Of a stretch of 64,000 nucleotides of DNA, positions 31,977 through 43,208 are shown piece by piece; the stretch's first letter is position 1; each line of letters begins with the position of its first letter. Under the pieces are notes generated by a model that ran no database searches, had not been told where the DNA came from, and was given only the letters and a program-made list of their open reading frames with translations. The position numbers and the translations under genes are program-made. Origin of the DNA: Mycobacterium sp. IS-1742 (GTDB lineage Bacteria > Actinomycetota > Actinomycetes > Mycobacteriales > Mycobacteriaceae); NCBI RefSeq assembly GCF_001500125.1, contig NZ_LQIV01000012.1, positions 124,001 through 188,000 of the forward strand. Direction: 5' to 3'.

Positions 31977-32392
31977 TCCTCGACGAGGGCGCGCAGCGCC
32001 TCGAGATCGGCCGCCACCGCCGCCGCGTCGTCCTCGAATTGCTCATCGGTCATCTCCGCACGCCGGCGCAGGCTGAAGACCACCTCGCAACGCTGCTCCC
32101 CCCGGCCGGCCGGCACCACCCGCAACGGGTTGTAGACCGCCTCGCCGGACGGCATGCGCACCACATGGTCGAGCACGCCGAACTCGTTGGCCGGGGAGAA
32201 TTCGACGGTCACCTCGCCCATCGGCGAGTCGGCGACCCACCCCTGCGCCGTCTGCCTCAGCCCGCCTCGGGCCAGACCGCCGGCCCACCGGGGCCAGGTC
32301 TGCGGATCCGCCGCGAGGTCGTACACCGCATCGGCCGGCGCGGCGATCCACACGGCGATGTGCCGGGACTCGGGGTGGTTGGCTGCGGTCAC
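31973..32392 (-). CDS. SRPBCC-family protein (Rv1546-like)
   Basis: A 139-residue START/Bet v1-like domain protein: HIAVWIAAPADAVYDLAADPQTWPRWAGGL is the typical first strand and helix pair, and the end is a long helix (MTDEQFEDDAAAVAADLEALRALV). Such folds bind hydrophobic ligands. No catalytic residue stands out. The GTG at 32392 begins one base after the dnaE1 stop, so the two are probably co-transcribed, an arrangement also found in M. tuberculosis. Function unknown. Confidence 0.8.
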   Translation of the reverse strand: MTAANHPESRHIAVWIAAPADAVYDLAADPQTWPRWAGGLARGGLRQTAQGWVADSPMGEVTVEFSPANEFGVLDHVVRMPSGEAVYNPLRVVPAGRGEQRCEVVFSLRRRAEMTDEQFEDDAAAVAADLEALRALVED

Positions 32393-32393
32393 C

Positions 32394-35300
32394 TCAGCCT
32401 CCCAGACACCCCGGACCGAGCAGCGCTTTGAGGTCACCCATCAGCGCCGACGACGGGGTGACCCGCAACGACTGGTCGAGTTCGAGGGTCGTGATCCGCT
32501 CCCCGCTGATCAACCGCAGGTGGACCTGCGAGGTGCCGGGATGGTTGGCCAGCACCTGCTTGAGCGCGGTGACCTTGTCGACCGTGCACTGCCGGGTGGG
32601 CAGGCTGACCGCCAGGGGCCGGTCGGCCTGGGCGCTGGAGAAGTCGGGCACCACCAGTTCGTGGGCGATCAGCGCGATGCGGTCGTCCCGGGCGGCGACC
32701 TTGGCCTTCACCAGCACCACCACGTCGTCGGCGATCTCCGCGCCGAACACCGAGTAGGTCTGCGGGAAGAACAGCACCTCGATCCCGCCGGTGAGATCCT
32801 CCAACTGCGCTGAGGCCCAGGGCAGACCGTTCTTGTTCACCCGGCGGTTCACCGAGGCCAGGATGCCGCCGACGAGCACCTGCGCATCGTTGGCCACATC
32901 GCCGTCGAGGATCGCGGGGATCTGCGTGTCCACCTGGTTGGCGAGCAGGTGTGCCACCCCGTTGAGCGGATGTCCGGACACGTACAGCCCCAGCATCTCC
33001 CGTTCGAGGGCCAGCTTGTGCTTGTCCTCCCACTCCTCCTCGGGCACCTTGATGCTGAACGCGGAATCCCCCATGTCCGCGCCCGACCCGTCGGCGCTGC
33101 CGAACAGGTCGAACTGACCCATCGCCTCGGCCTTCTTGGTGCCCAGCACCGAGTCGACGGCATCGGTGTGGATGAGGAACAGGCCCTTGCGGGGGTGGCC
33201 GAGCGAGTCGAACGCGCCGGCCTTGATCAGCGACTCCGTCACCTTCTTGTTGCAGGCGGCGATGTCGATCTTGTTCAGATAATCCGAGAAGTCGGCGTAC
33301 TTACCCTTCTCGCCACGCGTGTTCACCAGCGAGGCAACGACATTGGCGCCCACGTTGCGCACCGCGCCCAGCCCGAACCGGATGTCGTTGCCGACCGAGG
33401 CGAAGTTCTGCACCGACTCGTTGACGTCGGGCGGCAGCACCGTGATCCCCAGCCTGCGGCAGTCCGCCAGGTACACCGCGGCCTTGTCCTTGTCGTCGCC
33501 GACCGAGGTGAGCAGCCCCGCCATGTACTCGGCCGGGTAGTTGGCCTTCAGATACGCCGTCCAGTACGACACCAGGCCGTAGCCGGCGGCGTGCGATTTG
33601 TTGAACGCGTAGCCGGCGAACGGAAGAATGGTGTCCCACAACGCCTTCACCGCGGCCTGCGAGAAGCCGTTGGCGATCATGCCCTCCTGGAAGCCCTTGT
33701 ACTCGGCCTCGAGCACCTCGAGCTTCTTCTTGCCCATGGCCTTACGCAGCGCGTCGGCCTTGCCCATCGTGTAGGAGGCGACCTTCTGGGCGATGAACAT
33801 GATCTGTTCCTGGTAGACGATCAGGCCGTAGGTCTCGGCGAGGATCTCCTTGAGCGGTTCCTCGAGCTCGGGGTGGATCGGCTTGATGGCCTGCCGGTTG
33901 TTCTTGCGATCGGCGTAGTCGTTGTGGGCGTTCATGCCCATCGGTCCCGGGCGGTACAGCGCCAGTACGGCGACGATGTCGTTGAACTCAGTGGGCTGCA
34001 TGCGGCGCAGCAGGTCGCGCATTGGGCCGCCGTCGAGCTGGAACACGCCGAGGGTGTCACCGCGGCCGAGGAGTTCGTAGGCCTTGGGGTCGTCGAGCGC
34101 CAGCGATTCGAGGTCCAGGTCGATACCGCGGTTGGCCTTGATGTTCTCGATGCAGTCACCGATGATCGTCAGGTTCCGCAGGCCGAGGAAGTCCATCTTC
34201 AACAGGCCGATGGCCTCGCAGGACGGGTAGTCCCAGCCGGTGATCACCGCGCCGTCCTGCGGGCGGCGCCACAGCGGGATCGCGTCGATCAGCGGCTCCG
34301 AGCTCATGATCACCGCGCACGCGTGCACACCCGCGTTGCGGACCAGCCCTTCGAGACCGCGGGCGGTCTCGTAGATGGTCCGCACGTCCGGATCGGTGTC
34401 GATCAGGGCGCGCACCTCGGCGGCTTCCTTGTACCGCTCGTGGGTGGGGTCGGTGATGCCCGAGACCGGGATGTCCTTGGCCATGATCGGCGGCGGGAGC
34501 GCCTTGGTGATCCGGTCGGCGATCGCGAAGCCGGGCTGGCCGTAGTGCACCCGCGCCGAATCCTTCAGCGCCGCCTTGGTTTTGATGGTGCCGAACGTGA
34601 TGACCTGGGCGACGCGGTCGCTACCCCACTTGTTGGCCGCATACCGCAGCATCTCGCCGCGGCGGCGGTCGTCAAAGTCGATGTCGATGTCGGGGGCCGA
34701 CGGGCGCTCCGGGTTGAGGAACCGTTCGAACAGCAGACCGTGCGGGATCGGGTCGATGTTGGTGATCCCAAGCGCGTAGGCCACCAGCGAACCGGCGGCC
34801 GATCCGCGACCCGGGCCCACCCGGATGTCGACCGACTTCGCGTAGTTGATGAGGTCGGCCACGATGAGGAAGTACGACGGGAAGCCCTTGTCGCAGATGA
34901 CCTTGATCTCGTATTCGGCGCGTTCGACGTAGTCCTGGCCGACCCCGTTCGGGAAGCGGCGCCCGAGCCCCGCCATCACCTCGTGGTGCAGCCACGACGC
35001 CTGGTCGTGACCCTCGGGGACCGGGAACACCGGCATCCGGTCGCGCGGCGCCCACACGTCGGCGTAGGACTGCACGCGTTCGGCGATCAGCAGGGTCGAG
35101 TCGCAGGCGCCGGGAACCTGGGAGTCCCACAGCGCGCGCATCTCCGCCGCCGACTTCAGGTAGTAACCGTCACCGTCGAATTTGAAGCGGGTGGGGTCCG
35201 ACAGCGTCTTGCCGGTCTGGATGCACAGCAGCGCCTCGTGGTTCTGCGAGGCGTCGCGGGTGACGTAGTGACAGTCGTTGGTCGCCAGCGGGGGGATGTC

Positions 35301-35957
35301 CAGCTTCTGCCCGATCTCGAGCAGGCCCTCCCGAACCCGGCGTTCGATGTCGAGTCCGTGGTCCATCAACTCGAGGAAGAAGTTCTGCGGCCCGAAGATC
35401 TCACGCCACTTGGCGGCCGCCTCCAGCGCCTCACGCCGGTGACCGAGGCGCAGTCGGGTCTGTACCTCGCCGGACGGGCAACCCGTGGTGGCGATGATGC
35501 CCTCGGCGTGTTCGGCGATGATCTCGGCGTCCATCCGCGACCACTTGCCGAGTTGACCCTCGAACGAGGCCAGCGAGGACAGCTTGAACAGGTTGCGCAG
35601 ACCGGTCGCGTTCTCGGCGACCATGGTCATGTGGGTGTAGGACCCGCTGCCGGAGACGTCGTCGGATTTCTGGCTCGGATCGCCCCACAGGACGCGTTTG
35701 GTGTCGAAGCGCGACGCCGGCGCGATGTACGCCTCGATCCCGATGATCGGCTTGATGCCGGCGTCGGTGGCCGCGTTGTAGAACTCGCTGGCGCCGAACA
35801 TGTTTCCGTGGTCGGTCATCCCGATCGCCGGCATCTCCAGGCGCTGGGCCTCGGCGAGCATCGGCTTGACCTTCGCGGCGCCGTCCAGCATCGAATACTC
35901 GGTGTGGTTATGCAGGTGGACAAAAGACGCCGAGGACCGCCCGTCTGAACCGCTCAT
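32394..35957 (-). CDS. dnaE1: DNA polymerase III alpha subunit, replicative
   Basis: The 1187-residue replicative polymerase. The N-terminal PHP domain ([31 protein letters not shown]) keeps the metal-binding histidines and in mycobacteria provides the proofreading exonuclease. The palm active site is [12 protein letters not shown] near 425. [12 protein letters not shown] and [31 protein letters not shown] are fingers motifs. HhH and OB-fold domains follow. It should be the essential dnaE1 rather than the mutagenic dnaE2. TAGACT on the minus strand (35972-35967) is a plausible -10, giving a very short leader. Confidence 0.97.
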   Translation of the reverse strand: MSGSDGRSSASFVHLHNHTEYSMLDGAAKVKPMLAEAQRLEMPAIGMTDHGNMFGASEFYNAATDAGIKPIIGIEAYIAPASRFDTKRVLWGDPSQKSDDVSGSGSYTHMTMVAENATGLRNLFKLSSLASFEGQLGKWSRMDAEIIAEHAEGIIATTGCPSGEVQTRLRLGHRREALEAAAKWREIFGPQNFFLELMDHGLDIERRVREGLLEIGQKLDIPPLATNDCHYVTRDASQNHEALLCIQTGKTLSDPTRFKFDGDGYYLKSAAEMRALWDSQVPGACDSTLLIAERVQSYADVWAPRDRMPVFPVPEGHDQASWLHHEVMAGLGRRFPNGVGQDYVERAEYEIKVICDKGFPSYFLIVADLINYAKSVDIRVGPGRGSAAGSLVAYALGITNIDPIPHGLLFERFLNPERPSAPDIDIDFDDRRRGEMLRYAANKWGSDRVAQVITFGTIKTKAALKDSARVHYGQPGFAIADRITKALPPPIMAKDIPVSGITDPTHERYKEAAEVRALIDTDPDVRTIYETARGLEGLVRNAGVHACAVIMSSEPLIDAIPLWRRPQDGAVITGWDYPSCEAIGLLKMDFLGLRNLTIIGDCIENIKANRGIDLDLESLALDDPKAYELLGRGDTLGVFQLDGGPMRDLLRRMQPTEFNDIVAVLALYRPGPMGMNAHNDYADRKNNRQAIKPIHPELEEPLKEILAETYGLIVYQEQIMFIAQKVASYTMGKADALRKAMGKKKLEVLEAEYKGFQEGMIANGFSQAAVKALWDTILPFAGYAFNKSHAAGYGLVSYWTAYLKANYPAEYMAGLLTSVGDDKDKAAVYLADCRRLGITVLPPDVNESVQNFASVGNDIRFGLGAVRNVGANVVASLVNTRGEKGKYADFSDYLNKIDIAACNKKVTESLIKAGAFDSLGHPRKGLFLIHTDAVDSVLGTKKAEAMGQFDLFGSADGSGADMGDSAFSIKVPEEEWEDKHKLALEREMLGLYVSGHPLNGVAHLLANQVDTQIPAILDGDVANDAQVLVGGILASVNRRVNKNGLPWASAQLEDLTGGIEVLFFPQTYSVFGAEIADDVVVLVKAKVAARDDRIALIAHELVVPDFSSAQADRPLAVSLPTRQCTVDKVTALKQVLANHPGTSQVHLRLISGERITTLELDQSLRVTPSSALMGDLKALLGPGCLGG

Positions 35958-35969
35958 AGGGTCGTCAGT

Positions 35970-36677
35970 CTAGGACCGCGGTCCGACACCCTTCGGCGTG
36001 TCGCGATGCGTGTCTCCACCGCCCCCGGCGAGATCCAGTCCGGGCGGCGCCGCGACCAGGCCGTGGGCGAACAATTCGATCAGTTGCTTGGCAATCGATC
36101 CCAGTGCGGCGGGGCCGTCGGTGAAACCGGCGTAGAACGCCATCCCGTAGAGAATGACGTGGAGCATGTCGGAGACGCCCTCGAGGTCGGTCTCCTCGCC
36201 GAGTTCCCCGCGACGGATCGCATCGGACACCAGCCGCACCAGGAACGCCCGGACCGGCGAATCGCTCACCGCCCGCAGTTCGGGGTTGCGCTGCGGTTCG
36301 AGGCGCGCGCTGATCAGGAACGGCACGATGGACGAGTCCCTGGCGTCGATGCGTCGGACGGCGGCCACGAAGGCCGCCAACCGGTCGAGCAACCGTTCGT
36401 GCCGCAGTGACTGTTCGACACAGTCGACGACGACGTCGCGCATCTCCGTGACGATGGCCTCGTACACCTCTTCGCGGGTGGCGAAGTAGTAGTGCAGCGT
36501 CGGCCGGCTCAGGCCGGTGCGTTCGGCGATGGCCTGAAACGTCATTCCGGAGTAGCCGCGCTCGATGAGGACCATGCGCCCGGCGCGGACGATCTGCTTG
36601 CGGGTTTCCGCGGAATCGGCCCCGACCGGCCGCCCCCGGGCGCGCGCCGCTGCCCTGGCCCGCCCCTTCCGCTGCAC
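35970..36677 (-). CDS. TetR-family transcriptional regulator
   Basis: A 235-residue TetR-type protein with a basic N-terminal tail (QRKGRARAAARARGRPVGAD) and then the helix-turn-helix region RKQIVRAGRMVLIERGYSGMTFQAIAERTGLSRPTLHYYFATREEVY at about 26-72. The C-terminal ligand domain has no named motif. The GTG start lies 8 bases after TAGCGT on the minus strand (36690-36685), so its mRNA is probably leaderless. A short symmetric sequence around that hexamer (TAGC-AAAC-GCTA, 36679-36690) could be its own operator. Target genes are unknown. Confidence 0.85.
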   Translation of the reverse strand: MQRKGRARAAARARGRPVGADSAETRKQIVRAGRMVLIERGYSGMTFQAIAERTGLSRPTLHYYFATREEVYEAIVTEMRDVVVDCVEQSLRHERLLDRLAAFVAAVRRIDARDSSIVPFLISARLEPQRNPELRAVSDSPVRAFLVRLVSDAIRRGELGEETDLEGVSDMLHVILYGMAFYAGFTDGPAALGSIAKQLIELFAHGLVAAPPGLDLAGGGGDTHRDTPKGVGPRS

Positions 36678-36717
36678 TTAGCAAACGCTAGGACATAGCT
36701 GCACAGCTGGCAACCGG

Positions 36718-37944
36718 CTATCCGGCAAACGAATTGCCGGTGCGGCCGAAACGTTGCCGCAAATGCGCGCGCACGGCGGGATCGCTGGTGAACAAGATCG
36801 CCTGCTCGAGCGCCTGGTTTGCCTGCTCGTGTCGGCCCGCGGCCCGCAACAGGTGCGCGCGCGTGGTCCACGCGGGCGCGAACGCCGCCAGCGCGGCACT
36901 GTCGATGCCGTCAAGGACGCGCAGGCCCGCCTCCGGGCCGTCGATCTCACCCTCCACCGCGGCCAGCGCCACCGCGGCGCCGAGCGACGGGGCGACCCGC
37001 GACAGCGCCCGGTAGAGCTTGCGTAGCGCGTGACGATCGACCGGACGGTGACAGTGGGCGGACTGGATGGCCGCCTCGTACTGAAATCGGCCGGGCCGGC
37101 CCGCGGCGTGGGCCCGCCTCAACAGTGCTTCGCCGCGCGCGATGAGCCCGTCATCCCAGAGCGAGACGTCCTGGTCGTCGAGCGCGACGAAGGTTCCGTC
37201 CGCCGCCCGCCGGGCGGGCCTGCGCGCCTCGGTGAAGCACATGAGCGCGGCCAGGCCGAGCACCTCGGGTTCGGTGGGCAGCAGGTCGGCCAGCAGCGTC
37301 GCCAGGTGCATCGCCTCGGCCGACAGCGACAGGGGCTCCGGCACGGTCCCGGCCTCCCAGTCGATCGCGTAGGCGCCGTAGACCGCCTCGAGCACGGCCG
37401 GCAGTCGCGCGGCGAGATCGGTCTGCCGGGGGAGAACGAAAGGGATTGTGGCGTCGCGGATTCGTCGCTTCGCCCGTACCAGCCGCTGCGCCATCGTGGC
37501 GGGCCGGACCGCGAACGCCCGGGCGATGGCGGCCGCGTCGACTCCCAGGACGGTCTGCAGCATCAGCGGCGTGCGGACATCGGGGGCGATGGCCGGGTGG
37601 GCGCACACCAGCATGAGCTCCAGCCGCTTGTCCGGGAAAACCGGTGCCTCGGCGTCGTCTCCGTCGGCCGGGGTTTCGGGGAGTTCCCCGAGGCGACCCG
37701 TCATGCGGTGGCCGGCGGACTTCCACCGGTCGCGCAGCCTGTTGCGGGCGACCGTGAGCACCCACGCCGCCGGGTTGTCCGGCACGCCGTCGCGCCGCCA
37801 CCGCTCGAGCGCGCGCTCGAGGGCGTCGGCGAGTGCGTCCTCGGCCGCGGCGATGTCCCGGCTCGGTGCGGCCAGGATCGCCAGCAGCCGTCCGTAGGAG
37901 TCACGGGTCAGTGCGGTCAGGGCCGCGGCCGCGGGGTCATTCAG
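36718..37944 (-). CDS. ECF sigma factor of the YCII-associated type (ECF42-like), start codon unusual
   Basis: A sigma-70 family factor with a long C-terminal extension. The sigma-2 region begins about residue 10 (TALTRDSYGRLLAILAAPSRDIAAAEDALADALERALERWRRDGVPDNPAAWVLTVARNRLRD); sigma-4 follows (LMLQTVLGVDAAAIARAFAVRPATMAQRLVRAKRRIRD). The roughly 220-residue tail carries TPR-like helices (ERGEALLRRAHAAG, AALAAFAPAWTTRAHLLRAAGRHEQANQALEQAI), as in ECF42 factors. The frame has no ATG, GTG or TTG between the stop at 37977 and the GTG at 37785, which would delete most of sigma-2. The best fit is CTG at 37944, overlapping the YCII stop. Adjacent YCII protein supports the family call. Confidence 0.78.
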   Translation of the reverse strand: MNDPAAAALTALTRDSYGRLLAILAAPSRDIAAAEDALADALERALERWRRDGVPDNPAAWVLTVARNRLRDRWKSAGHRMTGRLGELPETPADGDDAEAPVFPDKRLELMLVCAHPAIAPDVRTPLMLQTVLGVDAAAIARAFAVRPATMAQRLVRAKRRIRDATIPFVLPRQTDLAARLPAVLEAVYGAYAIDWEAGTVPEPLSLSAEAMHLATLLADLLPTEPEVLGLAALMCFTEARRPARRAADGTFVALDDQDVSLWDDGLIARGEALLRRAHAAGRPGRFQYEAAIQSAHCHRPVDRHALRKLYRALSRVAPSLGAAVALAAVEGEIDGPEAGLRVLDGIDSAALAAFAPAWTTRAHLLRAAGRHEQANQALEQAILFTSDPAVRAHLRQRFGRTGNSFAG

Positions 37945-38317
37945 GGCGCCACCACCCCCGTCCGCGGCTGTAGGTCACCGCGACCGGCCGGATCTCGATC
38001 GAGCCGAACGCGGCGGCGGGGTTGCGCTCGGCCCACGCCAGCGCCGCGTCCAGGTCGGGGACGTCGATGACGAAGATGCCGCCCAGACGTTCCTTCGTGT
38101 CGGCGAACGGGCCGTCGTGCACGTCCACCGTTCCGGTCCGGGCGGACACCGTGGTGGTCAGCGCCGCCGGTCCCAGCACCTGCGTGCCCACCAGTACCCC
38201 GGCGGCGTCCAGATCATCGGCGTACCGGGCGAACGCCGCCTGCGTGGGCGCCATGTCCTGCTCGGTCAGCCCGGCGTCGGGTCCCTCCTGGTAGTGCATG
38301 ATCAGGCAGTACCGCAT
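37937..38317 (-). CDS. YCII-related (DGPF-domain) protein
   Basis: A 126-residue protein starting MRYCLIMHYQEGPDAGLTEQDM, with the DGPF motif in VDVHDGPFADTKERLGGIFVIDV. YCII proteins have a dimeric alpha/beta-barrel fold. Where they accompany ECF42 sigma factors they are thought to be part of the sigma regulon or signalling. I chose the ATG at 38317 with GGAG 6 bases upstream. The gene ends inside the start region of the sigma gene (8-base overlap to the proposed CTG), so translation of the two is linked. Confidence 0.88.
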   Translation of the reverse strand: MRYCLIMHYQEGPDAGLTEQDMAPTQAAFARYADDLDAAGVLVGTQVLGPAALTTTVSARTGTVDVHDGPFADTKERLGGIFVIDVPDLDAALAWAERNPAAAFGSIEIRPVAVTYSRGRGWWRPE

Positions 38318-38353
38318 GGTGTCCTCCACTGTCGTCGAAACGGTGTGTCACCG

Positions 38354-39286
38354 TCATGACGATCGTGGCGCAGCCCGATCGACAGGGGGCGGAGATCCGG
38401 CCACGGCCGGCTCCCGCGGCGCCCTGCGCCGCACCGCGTCCGCGGCGAGCAGCGCGAGCGCCACCCAGATCAACGCGAAGCCGACCCACCGACCGACCGG
38501 CATCGGTTCCTGCCCGATCACCACACCCCAGGCCATCTGCAGACCGGGGTTGATGTAGAACAACAGGCCCAGCGTCACCAGCGGCAGCCGCTGCGCGGCC
38601 GCCCCGAACAGCAGCAGCGGGACCGCGGTGACCGGGCCGGCCAGCAGCAACAGACCCGCGTGCCCCACCCCCTCGCTGAGGAAGTGCCCGCGATCGGTGA
38701 GCTCCAGGAACAGCACGTAACCGCCCGCGAACGGCAGCGCGATCAGCGTCTCCACCGCGACGCTGACCCGTGGGTCGGCCGTGACCACCTTCTTGACCAG
38801 CCCGTAGAGCGCGAACGACACCGCCAGCGCGAGCGCGATGTAGGGCGGTGCGCCGATCTCCACGGTGAGCAGGACGACCGCGACGACGGCCAGCACCAGG
38901 GCGACCTGCTGCCAGCGGTTGATCCGTTCCCGGAAGACCACGACGCCGAGCGCCACGCTGAGCAGCGGGTTGATGAAGTAACCGAGCGCGGCGTCCACCA
39001 CGTGCGAGTGGGTTGCCGCATAGATGTAGACCCCCCAGTTCGCCGACACCAGCGCCGACGCGGCGAGCAGTTGCAGCCACGTGCGCCAGGACAACCGGAG
39101 CAGGTCTCCGAGGCGGCGGGCCACGGCGAGAACCAGCAGCAGGAACGCCACACTCCACACGATGCGGTGCGCCAGGATCTCGAGCGATCCGGCGGGCAGC
39201 AACAGCAGGAAGAACCCCGGACACAATCCCCACCAGACGTAGGCGCCGATGCCGAAGAGCAGGCCGCTGCGGCGCGCGTCGGTCAC
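38354..39286 (-). CDS. rarD: EamA-family transporter RarD
   Basis: A 310-residue drug/metabolite-type permease with about ten membrane segments, in two EamA repeats. The N-terminus [45 protein letters not shown] is characteristic of Rar[21 protein letters not shown] and [21 protein letters not shown] are the repeat-end motifs. The substrate is unknown; chloramphenicol sensitivity gave the family its name. GTG at 39286 overlaps the pseudouridine synthase stop by 4 bases. It is the third gene of the lspA unit. Confidence 0.9.
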   Translation of the reverse strand: MTDARRSGLLFGIGAYVWWGLCPGFFLLLLPAGSLEILAHRIVWSVAFLLLVLAVARRLGDLLRLSWRTWLQLLAASALVSANWGVYIYAATHSHVVDAALGYFINPLLSVALGVVVFRERINRWQQVALVLAVVAVVLLTVEIGAPPYIALALAVSFALYGLVKKVVTADPRVSVAVETLIALPFAGGYVLFLELTDRGHFLSEGVGHAGLLLLAGPVTAVPLLLFGAAAQRLPLVTLGLLFYINPGLQMAWGVVIGQEPMPVGRWVGFALIWVALALLAADAVRRRAPREPAVAGSPPPVDRAAPRSS

Positions 39287-40212
39287 CGCGCGTGATGGCG
39301 CAGGACGTCGAGTGCGTGCTGCAGATCGGCCGGATAGGGGCTGGTGATCTCGACCCGGCGACCGTCGGCCGGGTGCGCGAACGCCAGCGAACGGGCGTGC
39401 AACCACTGTCGTTCGAGCCCGAGGCGGCGGGCCAGCGTCGGATCGGCGCCGTAGGTCAGATCACCGCAGCACGGATGGTGCAGCGCGGCGAAGTGCACCC
39501 GGATCTGGTGCGTGCGGCCGGTCTCGAGTTCGATGTCGAGCAGGCTGGCCGCCTGGAACGCCTCCAGGGTGTCGTAGTGGGTGACGCTGTGCCGACCGCC
39601 CTCGGTGACCGCGAACTTCCAGTCGTGGCCGCGGTGGCGTCCGATCGGTGCGTCGATGGTGCCGCTGCTCGGATCGGGATGGCCCTGTACCAGTGCGTGG
39701 TAACGCTTCTCGACGGTGCGCTGTTTGAACGCCCGCTTGAGCACGGTGTACGCGCGTTCGGACAGGGCCACGACCATGACCCCCGAGGTGCCGACGTCGA
39801 GGCGGTGCACGATGCCCTGACGCTCGTGGATGCCCGAGGTACTGATCCGGAAGCCGGCCGCGGCCAGCCCACCGAGCACGGTGGGGCCGTGCCACCCCAC
39901 CGTCGCGTGGGCGGCCACGCCGGGCGGTTTGTCGACGGCGACGATGTCGTCGTCGGAGTACAGCACCGCCATCCCCTCGATCTCGACCGGGGTGTTCTCC
40001 ACCGGGGGTGGCGCCTCCGGCAGCCGCACCTCCAGCCATGCGCCCGCGGTGAGCCGATCCGATTTGCCCGCGGGCGTCCCGTCGAGGTCCACCCCGCCGT
40101 CCTCGGCGATCGCCGCGGCCGCGGTGCGCGACAGCCCGAGCAGCCGCGACAGCCCGGCGTCGACCCGCATCCCGCCCAGCCCCTCCGGCACGGGCATCGA
40201 CCGTGTGGCCAC
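39283..40212 (-). CDS. RluA-family pseudouridine synthase (RluD-like)
   Basis: A 309-residue RNA-modifying enzyme. An S4-like N-terminal region ([31 protein letters not shown]) precedes the catalytic domain, with the active-site aspartate in [17 protein letters not shown] and the later [23 protein letters not shown] motif. By position and length it matches Rv1540 and probably acts on 23S rRNA as RluD does, but the exact uridines cannot be read from sequence. GTG at 40212 overlaps the lspA stop. Confidence 0.92.
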   Translation of the reverse strand: MATRSMPVPEGLGGMRVDAGLSRLLGLSRTAAAAIAEDGGVDLDGTPAGKSDRLTAGAWLEVRLPEAPPPVENTPVEIEGMAVLYSDDDIVAVDKPPGVAAHATVGWHGPTVLGGLAAAGFRISTSGIHERQGIVHRLDVGTSGVMVVALSERAYTVLKRAFKQRTVEKRYHALVQGHPDPSSGTIDAPIGRHRGHDWKFAVTEGGRHSVTHYDTLEAFQAASLLDIELETGRTHQIRVHFAALHHPCCGDLTYGADPTLARRLGLERQWLHARSLAFAHPADGRRVEITSPYPADLQHALDVLRHHAR

Positions 40213-40847
40213 TATGACGGGTCAGCCTCGGCACGGGTGCCCGGCCGGGACCGTCCGACGGATTCGGACTCGTCGCCCGCCTGGCGCCTGCCCACGGTGT
40301 CGAAATCGAAGCCGAACAGCGACAACACCACCAGCAGGATGGCCCCGCCGACCACCGACGGGTCGGCCACGTTGAACACCGGCCACCACCCGATGGACAG
40401 GAAGTCGACGACGTGGCCGCGCAGCGGTCCGGGCGACCGGAAGAAGCGGTCGATCAGGTTGCCCATGGCGCCACCGAGGATCAGACCGAGTCCGAGCGCC
40501 CACCACGGCGACACCAGCCGCCGGCCCATCCAGATGATGCCGACCACCACACCGGTCGCGACCAGGGTGAGCACCCAGGTGTAACCGGTGGCCATCGAGA
40601 AGGCCGCGCCGGAGTTGCGGACCAGCGTCCACGTCACGGTGTCGCCGATGATCGACACCGGCTGACCCGGCGTCAGCAGCCGCACCGCCAGCACCTTGGT
40701 CACGATGTCGAGGACCAGCACCACCGCCGCGACCGACAACAGCAGGCCCAGGCGACGCCGCGGCCGGGGCGCCGGATCGGCGGCGGCGTCCGCGGGCTCT
40801 GCGGCGCTCGACGCGGACTCGGCCTCACCCGATGTTTCATCAGTCAC
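40212..40847 (-). CDS. lspA: lipoprotein signal peptidase
   Basis: LspA cuts the signal peptide from prolipoproteins after lipidation. The 211-residue protein has an acidic N-terminal tail of about 30 residues, then four membrane segments. The catalytic aspartates are in the conserved [26 protein letters not shown] and [11 protein letters not shown] blocks; [12 protein letters not shown] is also conserved. The hydrophilic C-terminal tail ([19 protein letters not shown]) is longer than in E. coli. It heads the lspA-rluD-rarD unit and is divergent from ansA. Confidence 0.95.
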   Translation of the reverse strand: MTDETSGEAESASSAAEPADAAADPAPRPRRRLGLLLSVAAVVLVLDIVTKVLAVRLLTPGQPVSIIGDTVTWTLVRNSGAAFSMATGYTWVLTLVATGVVVGIIWMGRRLVSPWWALGLGLILGGAMGNLIDRFFRSPGPLRGHVVDFLSIGWWPVFNVADPSVVGGAILLVVLSLFGFDFDTVGRRQAGDESESVGRSRPGTRAEADPS

Positions 40848-40889
40848 CGCACCATCATCCCAAACGACCGATGCGGGACAATTCCGCAC

Positions 40890-41807
40890 GTGAGCCTCGT
40901 CGTGATCACCACCGGCGGCACGATCGCCACCAGCACCGACGCCGACGGCGTCCGCAGGCCGACCCGCCGCGGCGCCGAGTTGACCGCGGGGCTCGACGCG
41001 AAGGTGGTCGATCTGTTCAGCAAGGACAGCTCCCAGCTCACCCCGGCCGACTGGGACCGCATCCGCGACGCGGTGGCGGCCCACGGTGCGCACGGAGTGG
41101 TCGTCACCCATGGCACCGACACCATGGAGGAGACGGCGCTGTGGCTCGACCTCACCTACGACGGTTCCGCCCCGGTGGTGCTGACCGGTGCGCAACGCGG
41201 GGCGGACGCGCCCGACGCCGACGGCCCGGCCAACCTGCGCGATGCGCTGACGGTCGCGGGGCACGCCGACGCCCGCGGTCTCGGCGTGCTCGTCAGCTTC
41301 GCCGGGACGGTCCGGCAGCCGCTCGGCGTCCGCAAGGTGGCCACCGAGGACCTCGACGGATTCGACGGACCGGTGGTCGGCCGCGTCACCGACGGCCGGT
41401 TGGCCCTCACCGGGCCCAAACGGCGGCTCCATCTGGGCACCCTGTCGGCGGCGCGCGCCCCGGGCGTCGACATCGTCGCCACCTACCCGGGCGGTGACGC
41501 CGCCGCGCTGCACGCCTGCGCCGCCGCGGGCGCGCGGGCCGTCGTGCTGGAGGCACTGGGTGCGGGCAACGCCGGGCAGGCGGTGATCGACGGGGTCCGC
41601 CGCCTGTGCGCGGACGGGGTGGTGGTGGCGGTGGCGACGCGGGTGGCGGGCGGGCGGGTCCGCCCTGCCTACGGCCCCGGCCGCGACCTCGCCGACGCCG
41701 GTGCGCTGGCGGTGCCGACCCTGCGGCCCGCCCAGGCCCGGGTGTTGCTGATGGCCGCGCTCGCCGCGGACCTCCCGGCCGCCGACGTGCTCGCCGAATG
41801 GGGTTGA
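40890..41807 (+). CDS. ansA: L-asparaginase
   Basis: A 305-residue bacterial-type asparaginase that releases ammonia and aspartate from asparagine. The two threonine motifs are intact: [18 protein letters not shown] at the N-terminus and [17 protein letters not shown] near 72-88. [20 protein letters not shown] is also conserved. No signal peptide is evident, so it should be cytosolic. The GTG at 40890 lies 42 bases from the divergent lspA. In M. tuberculosis AnsA is linked to nitrogen supply and acid resistance. Confidence 0.93.
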   Translation: MSLVVITTGGTIATSTDADGVRRPTRRGAELTAGLDAKVVDLFSKDSSQLTPADWDRIRDAVAAHGAHGVVVTHGTDTMEETALWLDLTYDGSAPVVLTGAQRGADAPDADGPANLRDALTVAGHADARGLGVLVSFAGTVRQPLGVRKVATEDLDGFDGPVVGRVTDGRLALTGPKRRLHLGTLSAARAPGVDIVATYPGGDAAALHACAAAGARAVVLEALGAGNAGQAVIDGVRRLCADGVVVAVATRVAGGRVRPAYGPGRDLADAGALAVPTLRPAQARVLLMAALAADLPAADVLAEWG

Positions 41808-41810
41808 TGC

Positions 41811-43175
41811 TCAGGGGTTTTCGTGCTCAGCCATCTGCTGGACGTAGTCCGGCCAGTCGAGACTGTCGACCGGGTTGGCCCGCACCACCTCGGGCACGCT
41901 GTCGGAGAACGTCCGCGCCGGTCCCGGCCCGGTGCTGCGTGTCTCGAACCGGATGGTCATGACGCCGTGACCGGCCCCCTGGATCCACCCGTGCCCGAGC
42001 TCGCGGTGCGCGACGTCGTCGCCGACGCGCCACGCCGGCGGCCGCGCAGCCGCCTCGCTCACCGACAGGGGCACCGCCGGACGGGTGGCGGGTTCGTCCT
42101 CGACGAGTTCGAGGTCGGGGAACAGCGACTCCTGGCGCACCTCCGACAAGCCCGAGAAACCCACGCCCACAAGCCGGATGGGCCCGATCTCGACCGGGTC
42201 GACGAGCAGCCGGCGCGCGGTGGCGCTCAGCGTGGCCGCGTCGGTGGTGGCCGACGGCAGGGTGGCCGACCTAGTCAGCGTGCTCATATCCGATTTCTTC
42301 AGCTTCACCGTGACCGTCCGGGCCCCCCGCCCGTCCTTCGCCAGCCGGCGGTGGGCGTGGTCGGCGATCGGCCCGATGGCCTCGCGGACCTGGTCGAGGG
42401 TGATGAGGTCCTGCGGAAAGGTGGACTCGGCGCTGATCTGTTTGGCCTCGGCCCGTTCGGCGACGGGCCGGTCGTCGATGCCGCGGGCGAGGCGGTGCAG
42501 CGCCGGACCCACCGTGGCGCCGAGGATGTCGGCGACCTCGGCCTCCGAGAGCGCGGCGAGCTGACCGATGGTCTCGATGCCGAGCCGGTGCAGCCTGTCC
42601 TCGGCGACGGGCCCGATCCCCCACAGTTTGCGCACCGCCAGGCCGTCGAGCAGCCGACGTTCGTCGTCGCGGCCCACCACCCGGATGCCGTCCGGTTTGG
42701 CCAGACCCGAGGCGATCTTGGCGATCTGCTTACCCGATCCGGCGCCCACCGAGGCGATCAGCCCCGTCTCCTCGAGCACCCGCGCCCGGAGTAGCTCGCA
42801 GAACTCCTCGACGTCGGCCGCCGATGCGCCCGCCAACTCCTGCGGTTCGCCGAACGCCTCGTCGAACGACAACTGCTCGAGCACCGGAACCAGCGTCCGC
42901 ACGGTGTCGAACACGCGGCGGCTGGCCAGGCCGTAGACCACGCCCCGCGGCGGCAGCACCACGGCGGGTGCGCCGACCATCCGGCGGGCCTGGTGCATCG
43001 GCATCGCCGACCGCGCGCCGTGCACCCGGGCCTCGTAGCTCGCGCCGGCCACCACACCGCGGCCGCCCAACCCACCGACCAGCACCGGCCGCCCCCGTAG
43101 GGTGGGCCGGGTCAACTGCTCGACCGACGCGAAGAACGCATCCATGTCCAGGTGCAGGACCCAGCGCACGTCCAC
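41811..43175 (-). CDS. dinX: DNA polymerase IV (Y family, DinX/DinB1)
   Basis: A 454-residue translesion polymerase. D10 in [14 protein letters not shown] and D105/E106 in [10 protein letters not shown] are the catalytic carboxylates. The steric-gate region FFASVE, the thumb HhH ([24 protein letters not shown]) and the little-finger domain follow. QESLF after residue 350 matches a beta-clamp binding motif, consistent with DinB1 of mycobacteria. The roughly 80-residue tail after it is extra. GTG at 43175 aligns with the M. tuberculosis DinX start. No LexA-type SOS box is seen in the 33 bases upstream. Confidence 0.94.
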   Translation of the reverse strand: MDVRWVLHLDMDAFFASVEQLTRPTLRGRPVLVGGLGGRGVVAGASYEARVHGARSAMPMHQARRMVGAPAVVLPPRGVVYGLASRRVFDTVRTLVPVLEQLSFDEAFGEPQELAGASAADVEEFCELLRARVLEETGLIASVGAGSGKQIAKIASGLAKPDGIRVVGRDDERRLLDGLAVRKLWGIGPVAEDRLHRLGIETIGQLAALSEAEVADILGATVGPALHRLARGIDDRPVAERAEAKQISAESTFPQDLITLDQVREAIGPIADHAHRRLAKDGRGARTVTVKLKKSDMSTLTRSATLPSATTDAATLSATARRLLVDPVEIGPIRLVGVGFSGLSEVRQESLFPDLELVEDEPATRPAVPLSVSEAAARPPAWRVGDDVAHRELGHGWIQGAGHGVMTIRFETRSTGPGPARTFSDSVPEVVRANPVDSLDWPDYVQQMAEHENP

Positions 43176-43208
43176 ACCTGCCGATGCTAGGGCGTTAGCC
43201 TGACGGTC

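Noticed and set aside
32949..35948. A 999-codon open frame on the strand opposite dnaE1
   Set aside because: It mirrors dnaE1, has the low-complexity composition typical of antisense frames in high-GC DNA, and shows no domain or start signal.
43176..43208. SOS (LexA) box before dinX
   Set aside because: No TCGAAC-N4-GTTCGA-like sequence is present in the gap.
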